From: an uncultured Bacteroidota bacterium
GTDB lineage: Bacteria > Bacteroidota > Bacteroidia > Chitinophagales > Chitinophagaceae
Assembly: GCA_903847655.1 (NCBI GenBank)
Contig: CAINEG010000140.1
Location: 1-9,049 of the forward strand
Direction: 5' to 3'
DNA: 9,049 bases
A program made the translations under genes and the position numbers. Shown here piece by piece: positions 1 through 4,858 of the stretch. Position 1 is the stretch's first letter, and each line of letters opens with the position of its first letter. The notes under the pieces were generated by a model that worked only from the letters and a program-made list of their open reading frames with translations, was not told the origin of the DNA and did no database searches.

Positions 1-45
1 AAATTGACTAGTTTATTGACAAAATTTCGCTGTTTACTCATTAAA

Positions 46-87
46 TTGTTTAATTAATTCTAAAAAAAATTAAACAAAAACTTGTTT
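46..87. repeat. Overlapping inverted repeats in the carotenoid operon leader
   Basis: TTGTTTAATT at 46-55 is matched by its exact reverse complement AATTAAACAA at 68-77, a perfect 10-bp inverted repeat with a 12-base spacer. The right arm then forms a second, shorter dyad, AAACAA (72-77) with TTGTTT (82-87). The last arm overlaps the candidate -33 promoter element. Further GTTTA-type words lie at 32-36, 103-107 and, reversed, 126-130. The repeats are seen directly. A role as operator for a dimeric regulator is inference, and some such words are expected by chance in DNA this AT-rich. Confidence 0.6.
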
Positions 88-113
88 TATTAGATCAATT
101 ATGTTTAGCTTTA
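82..113 (+). promoter_or_regulatory. Probable promoter of the sigma-crtIBZY operon
   Basis: TTG at 82-84 and TAGCTTTA at 106-113 are separated by 21 bases. They match the Bacteroidota primary promoter pattern (TTTG or TTG near -33, TAnnTTTG near -7), with one mismatch in the -7 element. Transcription would begin near 118-121, leaving a leader of about 20 bases before the ATG at 139. There is no Shine-Dalgarno sequence, as is normal in this phylum. Position relative to the gene supports the call, but single -7-like matches are common in AT-rich DNA. Confidence 0.5.
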
Positions 114-138
114 TTCTCTTAAAGTTAAACACTATTTT

Positions 139-639
139 ATGTCAACTGCAGAATTTACCCTCTTACTTACTGAAAATGCAGATTTTCTGAAGCCTTTTGC
201 CATTAATCTGACCAAGGACCAAGAAGCCGCCAAAGATCTATTTCAGGAAACTTTGTATAGAGCCTTGTCTAATAAAGACAAGTATAATGTAGGGACCAAT
301 ATCAAGGCATGGTTGTATACCATTATGCGTAATATTTTTATCAATGATTACCGCAAACGTGCAAAGCAATCGGTGATCTTGGACAATTCACCCAATGATT
401 TTTTAATTGATCAAACTAGAACAAAGGTTTTGAATGATGGGGTGACTAACTTAAATTTGAGAGAAGTTAAGCAGATGATCTACGACTTGCCTGAATTGTT
501 TAGAACACCATTTAATTTATATTTCGAAGGGTATAAGTATAATGAAATTGCAGAAGAATTAAATGAGCCATTGGGCACCATCAAAAGTCGTATTCACTTT
601 GCTAGAAAAATATTAAAACAGAAAATTCAACGATACTAA
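139..639 (+). CDS. ECF-type RNA polymerase sigma factor of the carotenoid operon
   Basis: This 166-residue cytoplasmic protein has only the two sigma regions of the ECF (sigma-70 group 4) family. Region 2 spans about residues 16-75, including DLFQETLYRAL (33-43) and the -10-recognition/melting stretch IKAWLYTIMRNIFINDYR (55-72). Region 4 spans about 108-160, with the helix-turn-helix YNEIAEELNEPLGTIKSR (134-151). A short variable linker joins them. Length is normal for the family. It lies 3 bases before crtI and is almost certainly co-transcribed with it. Known parallels are CarQ of Myxococcus and LitS of Streptomyces, ECF factors that switch on carotenoid genes in light. A similar role here, possibly with self-amplification, is inferred. 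No anti-sigma gene is visible in the window. Confidence 0.9.
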   Translation: MSTAEFTLLLTENADFLKPFAINLTKDQEAAKDLFQETLYRALSNKDKYNVGTNIKAWLYTIMRNIFINDYRKRAKQSVILDNSPNDFLIDQTRTKVLNDGVTNLNLREVKQMIYDLPELFRTPFNLYFEGYKYNEIAEELNEPLGTIKSRIHFARKILKQKIQRY

Positions 640-642
640 AAC

Positions 643-2163
643 ATGACTCAGCCTTCTAAAAAAGCATTGGTGATAGGTGCTGGTTTTGCTGGCCTATCTG
701 TAGCCACTTTTTTAGCAAAGAAAGGATGGTTGGTATCTGTTATTGAAAAACATCATTTACCTGGAGGTCGTGCTAGAAAATTTGAAGCCCAGGGTTTTAC
801 ATTTGATATGGGTCCAAGTTGGTATTGGATGCCCGATGTATTTGAACGTTATTTTGCAGCCTTTGGAAAAAAGGTTTCCGACTTTTATACATTAAAAAGA
901 CTAGACCCCTCTTACCGTGTTTATTTTGATCAAACGCATTGGGATATGCCCGCTAATTATACGCAACTAGCAGCCTTGTTAGAAAGCGTAGAACCCGGTG
1001 CTGCCAAGGCTTTAGATCAGTTTATGGAAGAAGCCAAATACAAGTATGATATTGGGGTAGGTAAACTAGTACATCAGCCAGGAATTTCTTTAAAAGAATT
1101 TATAGACATTGATTTAATCAAGGGCGTTTTTAAATTAGATGTATTTCAATCGATGAAAAAACATGTAGCTCGTTTTTTCAAACATCCTTATATTCAAACC
1201 TTAATGGAGTTTCCTGTTTTATTTCTAGGGGCGCTTCCGCAAAATACACCTGCTTTATATAGTTTAATGAACTATGCAGATATTAAAGGAGGCACTTGGT
1301 ATCCAGAATTTGGCATGTATAGTATCGTGCAAGCCATGTATGATACCGCCCTAGCACAGGGTGTTCAATTTCACTTTAATGAAGAAGCTTTGCAAATAGA
1401 GGTATCCAATGGAGTTGCAAAATCTTGTTTAACTAAATCAAGTGTCACAGGAGATCAAAAACATTATGAATTTGATGTAATCATTGGCGCTGGCGATTAT
1501 CATCATATAGAAACAAAATTATTAACAAGTAAATATCAATCTTATAATTCTAGCTATTGGGAAACGCGCACGATGGCACCTAGTTCATTATTGTATTATG
1601 TAGGCTTGAATAAAAAATTGACGGGTGTCACGCATCACTCTTTATTTTTTGATACCGATTTTGCTGTTCATGGTAAAGAAATTTATACGGAGCCTAGTTG
1701 GCCCACCAAGCCTTTGTTTTATGCATCGGTACCATCAGTTACCGATCCTACGGTGGCGCCCACAGGTAGTGAAAATTTATTTTTATTAATTCCAGTAGCG
1801 GCTGGCTTAGAAGGAGATACCGAGGAAGTGCGAGATAAATATTTTAATGAACTCATTGCTCGTTTAGAGCAAAGATGGGGACAGTCTATTGCAGATAGTA
1901 TTGTCTATAAAAGGTCCTATGCTATTTCCGATTTCAAGAGCGATTATCATTCTTTTAAGGGGAATGCCTATGGCCTTGCGAATACACTATTACAGACAGC
2001 TATTTTAAAGCCATCTTGTAAAAGTAAAAAGGTAAAAAACCTATATTATACAGGTCAATTAACGGTGCCTGGCCCAGGGGTGCCGCCTAGTTTAATTAGT
2101 GGAGAAGTGGTCGCAGAGCTGATTGATAAAAATTATATAAATTTACAGCCTACAAATGTCTGA
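643..2163 (+). CDS. crtI: Phytoene desaturase (lycopene-forming), CrtI family
   Basis: This 506-residue FAD enzyme should convert 15-cis-phytoene to lycopene by successive desaturations at the membrane surface. The N-terminus has the dinucleotide-binding fold: GAGFAG (12-17), the ribose-binding acidic residue E35, then the GGRA motif (41-44) and DMGPS (55-59). GAGDYHH (282-288) corresponds to the (N)ADYHH stretch seen in Bacteroidota relatives. The C-terminal FAD motif TGQLTVPGPGVPPSLISG (470-487) is typical of CrtI. Length is normal for the family. It starts 3 bases after the sigma gene, and its last 8 bases overlap crtB (ATGTCTGA), which suggests coupled translation. The number of desaturation steps cannot be read from sequence; lycopene as end product is inferred from the cyclase downstream. 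Confidence 0.95.
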   Translation: MTQPSKKALVIGAGFAGLSVATFLAKKGWLVSVIEKHHLPGGRARKFEAQGFTFDMGPSWYWMPDVFERYFAAFGKKVSDFYTLKRLDPSYRVYFDQTHWDMPANYTQLAALLESVEPGAAKALDQFMEEAKYKYDIGVGKLVHQPGISLKEFIDIDLIKGVFKLDVFQSMKKHVARFFKHPYIQTLMEFPVLFLGALPQNTPALYSLMNYADIKGGTWYPEFGMYSIVQAMYDTALAQGVQFHFNEEALQIEVSNGVAKSCLTKSSVTGDQKHYEFDVIIGAGDYHHIETKLLTSKYQSYNSSYWETRTMAPSSLLYYVGLNKKLTGVTHHSLFFDTDFAVHGKEIYTEPSWPTKPLFYASVPSVTDPTVAPTGSENLFLLIPVAAGLEGDTEEVRDKYFNELIARLEQRWGQSIADSIVYKRSYAISDFKSDYHSFKGNAYGLANTLLQTAILKPSCKSKKVKNLYYTGQLTVPGPGVPPSLISGEVVAELIDKNYINLQPTNV

Positions 2164-2998
2164 TTTAAAACTATACAATGAAGTCACTGGCTTAAGCAGT
2201 AAAACTACTACGCTATTGTATAGCTCTAGTTTTTCTTCTGCCATTAAGTTGTTGCATGATGATTTGCGTCAGCCTATTTATGATATTTATGGGTTTGTGC
2301 GATTTGCAGATGAAATAGTCGATACTTTTCATGATTATGATAAAGAAAGTCTATTTGCTCAATTTAAAAAAGATACTTATTTAGCCTTAGCGCAGGGTAT
2401 TAGTTTAAATCCCATTTTACACCGTTTTCAATTAACTTATTCAAAGTATAAAATTGACCCTGCCTTATTAGAAGCCTTTTTAGTAAGTATGGAAATGGAT
2501 CTAAATAAGCAGCAATATGATTTAGCTACTTATCAAACCTATATTTATGGAAGTGCGGAAGTGGTGGGTTTAATGTGCTTGCATATTTTTTGTGAAGGGA
2601 ATATGGCTCAATTTGAAAAATTGAAACCATCAGCAAAACATTTAGGCGCCGCTTTTCAGAAAGTAAATTTCTTACGCGATATTAAAGCCGATTTTGAAGG
2701 ACTAGATAGAATGTATTTCCCTGACTGTGATTTTTCAAAATTTACCCAAGCAGATAAGGAAATGATTGAAGCCGATATTCAGGCCGATTTTGAAGCAGCT
2801 TTAGAGGGCATTAAAATGCTCCCCTTAAAAGCTAGGTTTGGGGTTTATGTGGCTTTTAAATATTATTATTCTTTGTTTAAAAAAATAAAGAAAACGCATC
2901 CAGAGGCTATTTTGAAAGCAAGAATTAGAATTCCTACCCCTGGAAAAATATTTATCGTAGCCAAGGCTACACTTCGTAGTCAGTTGAATTTGTTGTAG
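2156..2998 (+). CDS. crtB: Phytoene synthase, CrtB family
   Basis: This 280-residue trans-isoprenyl diphosphate synthase (squalene/phytoene synthase family) should condense two geranylgeranyl diphosphates head-to-head into phytoene, the first committed carotenoid step. The two metal-binding aspartate motifs are visible: DEIVD (52-56) in YGFVRFADEIVD, and DIKAD (175-179) in NFLRDIKADFEGLDRMYFP. The family's central stretch YIYGSAEVVGLM (129-140) is also present. Length fits. A squalene synthase is unlikely because the gene sits inside a carotenoid operon directly after crtI, with which it overlaps by 8 bases. Its GGPP supplier, crtE, is not in the window. No signal peptide is seen; the enzyme is probably membrane-associated in the cytoplasm. 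Confidence 0.95.
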   Translation: MSDLKLYNEVTGLSSKTTTLLYSSSFSSAIKLLHDDLRQPIYDIYGFVRFADEIVDTFHDYDKESLFAQFKKDTYLALAQGISLNPILHRFQLTYSKYKIDPALLEAFLVSMEMDLNKQQYDLATYQTYIYGSAEVVGLMCLHIFCEGNMAQFEKLKPSAKHLGAAFQKVNFLRDIKADFEGLDRMYFPDCDFSKFTQADKEMIEADIQADFEAALEGIKMLPLKARFGVYVAFKYYYSLFKKIKKTHPEAILKARIRIPTPGKIFIVAKATLRSQLNLL

Positions 2999-3010
2999 TA
3001 AATTTGTTGT
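2987..3010 (+). repeat. 10-bp direct repeat at the crtB/crtZ junction
   Basis: AATTTGTTGT occurs at 2987-2996 and again at 3001-3010, 14 bases apart. The first copy encodes the last residues of CrtB and runs into its stop codon; the second lies in the gap before crtZ. It may be a small slippage duplication. No function is claimed. Confidence 0.7.
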
Positions 3011-3016
3011 TTAATT
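2999..3016 (+). promoter_or_regulatory. Possible internal promoter element and operator-like word before crtZ
   Basis: TAAATTTG at 2999-3006 is a perfect match to the Bacteroidota -7 consensus TAnnTTTG. It would give a start near 3010-3013 and a leader of about 20 bases for crtZ. No TTG is found at the expected -33 distance (19-22 bases upstream), so the promoter is doubtful. TTGTTTAATT at 3007-3016 is identical to the left arm of the inverted repeat at 46-55 in the operon leader. This 34-base gap is the only intergenic space inside the operon. Confidence 0.35.
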
Positions 3017-3032
3017 TAATAAAATAGAATTT

Positions 3033-3503
3033 ATGGTTTTTGTATTAGTGACCTTACTTACTTTCTGCATTATGGAAGGGATTACTTGGTTAACCCATCG
3101 TTTTGTGATGCATGGTTTTTTATGGTATTTGCATGAAGATCATCACCAACCCACTGGACATTTTTTTGAAAAAAACGATGCTTTCTTTTTAATATTTGCC
3201 ATTCCTAGTATGGCTTGTATATTCTATGGTAATTTTGTAGGTCCTATTTGGGTAGCGGGTATAGGTACTGGGGTAGCGATGTATGGTTTTGCTTATTTTT
3301 TAGTGCATGAAGTAATTATACACCAAAGAATTAAGTGGTTTACCAAATCAAACAGTCGTTATATAAAAGCCATTCGATGGGCACACAAGATGCACCACAA
3401 ACATTTGTACAAAGAAGAAGGAGAAAGTTTTGGCATGTTAATCGTTGCCAAAAAATATTGGGATAAAGTGCGTCGAGACGAAGCTTTACAGAACAATGAA
3501 TAA
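3033..3503 (+). CDS. crtZ: Beta-carotene 3-hydroxylase, CrtZ family
   Basis: This 156-residue integral membrane di-iron hydroxylase of the fatty acid hydroxylase superfamily should hydroxylate the beta rings of beta-carotene to give zeaxanthin via cryptoxanthin. The full set of four histidine motifs is present: HX4H (H22, H27), HX2HH (H34, H37, H38), HX4H (H92, H97) and HX2HH (H118, H121, H122). Hydrophobic segments lie at about 2-20, 50-68 and 70-91. Length is typical of bacterial CrtZ. It lies 34 bases after crtB, and its last 8 bases overlap the start of crtY. A beta-carotene ketolase (CrtW) is excluded by the small size and histidine pattern. Confidence 0.93.
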   Translation: MVFVLVTLLTFCIMEGITWLTHRFVMHGFLWYLHEDHHQPTGHFFEKNDAFFLIFAIPSMACIFYGNFVGPIWVAGIGTGVAMYGFAYFLVHEVIIHQRIKWFTKSNSRYIKAIRWAHKMHHKHLYKEEGESFGMLIVAKKYWDKVRRDEALQNNE

Positions 3504-4737
3504 TGCCCAAATTTCTAATAACTATTTATCCAGCTACGATTACATCATAGCTGGAGCAGGAGCTGCGGGTTTATCTTTATTACATTATTTAATGGATGCG
3601 CCAAATTTAGCTTCCAAATCTATTTTGTTGATTGATAGGTCTTTTAATAAAACCAATGATCGTACTTGGTGTTTCTGGAATAAAGAGGCAAGTGCATTTG
3701 AAGACTTAGTCCATCATAGCTGGCCTACTATTTCTATTCATGCAGAAGGATTTAATAAAGAACTACCTACTGCGCCTTTTTCGTATAAGATGATACAGGG
3801 AATTGATTTTTACAATTCCATACTAAGTAAAGCAAAATCTAAATCTAATATTCATTTTAGGGAGGCCACCATACTTAGCATTGAGGTGTTGGATACTTCT
3901 AATAAAAATAAAGGGGCGAGTGTAAGATGGGAGGGTGGTGCTGCAATTGGTAACTATGTTTTTTCTAGTTTACTACCTTTTCAAATGAATCAATTAGCTA
4001 CCGCTGCTGCTTATTCAAACTCCTTAGATTCAAGTACGGATTCGAAAAATAAATTCCCTTTTTTATGGCAACATTTTAAAGGAAGGGTAGTACAATTTGA
4101 TACACCCGTATTTAATAAGCAGATTGCTAAGCTGATGGATTTTAATGTGCCTCAACAAGGAGCTACGGCCTTTATGTATCAATTGCCTTTAAATGAAAAG
4201 GAAGCCTTGGTAGAGTATACTATATTTTCAGCCAATGTTTTAGAGATTTCGGAATATGATAAAGTACTAGATGCTTATTTAGCCAATGAGTTTTCCGGAA
4301 TGAAATATTCAATAACACATGAAGAAATTGGGGCTATTCCTATGACGCAAATTGCACTAGCTTCTACAGTGGCTCCAATTTATACTATTGGGGCTTTAGG
4401 GGCTGCTATTAAAGCAAGCACCGGTTATGCTTTTCAGTTTATACAAGAGCAGTGTAAAAATATTGTCACACAGTTAGAACATGGCTTGCCTTTACAAACC
4501 AAGGTCCATAATACAAGACACCAATTTTACGATGCCGTATTACTAGATATTCTATTTCACCATAAAATGGAAGGCGCTGAAATATTTAAACGCATATTTG
4601 CCAAGAACCAAGCTGCCACGGTGTTTAAATTTTTATCCAATACTTCTACGCTATTGGAAGACATTCAGATTATGAGGTCCCTTCCAACAAGCGTATTTTT
4701 ACCAGCGGCCATTAAAGTATTGTTGCGGCGGTCCTAA
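3496..4737 (+). CDS. crtY: Lycopene beta-cyclase, CrtY family
   Basis: From the ATG at 3496 this is a 413-residue flavoprotein that should cyclise both ends of lycopene to beta-carotene. It has a Rossmann motif GAGAAG (20-25), the acidic residue D47 in LLIDRS, the CrtY signature NDRTWCFW (54-61), EIGAIPM (277-283), and a C-terminal IGALGAAIKASTGYAF (298-313) matching the family's G-x-x-x-P-S/T-TGY motif. The start at 3496 is preferred over an in-frame ATG at 3445. It gives an 8-base overlap (ATGAATAA) like that at crtI/crtB and puts the Rossmann fold near the N-terminus; the other start would create a 59-base overlap. Slightly longer than many CrtY proteins. The only two CGG arginine codons I found in the window's genes are codons 411-412. 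Confidence 0.93.
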   Translation: MNNAQISNNYLSSYDYIIAGAGAAGLSLLHYLMDAPNLASKSILLIDRSFNKTNDRTWCFWNKEASAFEDLVHHSWPTISIHAEGFNKELPTAPFSYKMIQGIDFYNSILSKAKSKSNIHFREATILSIEVLDTSNKNKGASVRWEGGAAIGNYVFSSLLPFQMNQLATAAAYSNSLDSSTDSKNKFPFLWQHFKGRVVQFDTPVFNKQIAKLMDFNVPQQGATAFMYQLPLNEKEALVEYTIFSANVLEISEYDKVLDAYLANEFSGMKYSITHEEIGAIPMTQIALASTVAPIYTIGALGAAIKASTGYAFQFIQEQCKNIVTQLEHGLPLQTKVHNTRHQFYDAVLLDILFHHKMEGAEIFKRIFAKNQAATVFKFLSNTSTLLEDIQIMRSLPTSVFLPAAIKVLLRRS

Positions 4738-4785
4738 AATTTAGGTTTGCTTGTCCTAATTTTATTTTGCCTAAATTTGTTTTTT
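4737..4785 (+). terminator. Weak terminator-like hairpin(s) after crtY
   Basis: AAATTTAGG (4737-4745, starting on the last base of the crtY stop) pairs perfectly with CCTAAATTT (4770-4778). The 24-base loop is followed by G and six T (4780-4785). The same left arm can instead form a shorter hairpin, TTAGG (4741-4745) with CCTAA (4755-4759), followed by TTTTATTTT. The stems are AT-rich and the long loop is unfavourable, so this may be a leaky terminator. The right arm also contains the likely promoter element of the tRNA. Confidence 0.4.
4746..4779 (+). promoter_or_regulatory. Probable tRNA-Arg promoter
   Basis: TAAATTTG at 4772-4779 matches the Bacteroidota -7 consensus TAnnTTTG exactly. TTTG at 4746-4749 (22 bases upstream) or TTG at 4751-4753 (18 bases upstream) can serve as the -33 element. 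The predicted start, about 4782-4786, is almost at the tRNA 5' end (4787), giving a very short leader. The tRNA could also be reached by read-through from the crt operon. Confidence 0.55.
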
Positions 4786-4786
4786 C

Positions 4787-4858
4787 AGCCACGTAGTACA
4801 ATGGATAGTACATGAGTTTCCGAAGCTCCTAATCCAGGTTCGATTCCCGGCGTGGCTA
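4787..4858 (+). tRNA. tRNA-Arg (anticodon CCG)
   Basis: This 72-base sequence folds as a tRNA. The acceptor stem AGCCACG/CGTGGCT (4787-4793/4851-4857) has 7 perfect pairs, with discriminator A at 4858. The D stem is GTAC/GTAC around loop AATGGATA, with G18-G19 and A20. The anticodon loop is TTCCGAA with anticodon CCG at 4820-4822, and the T loop is TTCGATT. A20, C35 and G36 are the known arginine identity elements, so it should read CGG codons. The CCA end is not encoded (ACA follows), which is common in this phylum. Two stem positions do not pair: T27-C43 in the anticodon stem and A51-C63 in the T stem. The last three bases are the complement of the nifJ stop codon. Confidence 0.88.

Noticed and set aside
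3..20. ATTGAC direct repeat (3-8 and 15-20), resembling a classical -35 sequence
   Set aside because: Bacteroidota primary promoters do not use TTGACA, and the repeat is too short to distinguish from chance.
3445..3495. Upstream in-frame start for crtY adding 17 residues
   Set aside because: It would overlap crtZ by 59 bases and adds a segment before the Rossmann fold that shows no family feature; the ATG at 3496 matches the overlap style of crtI/crtB.
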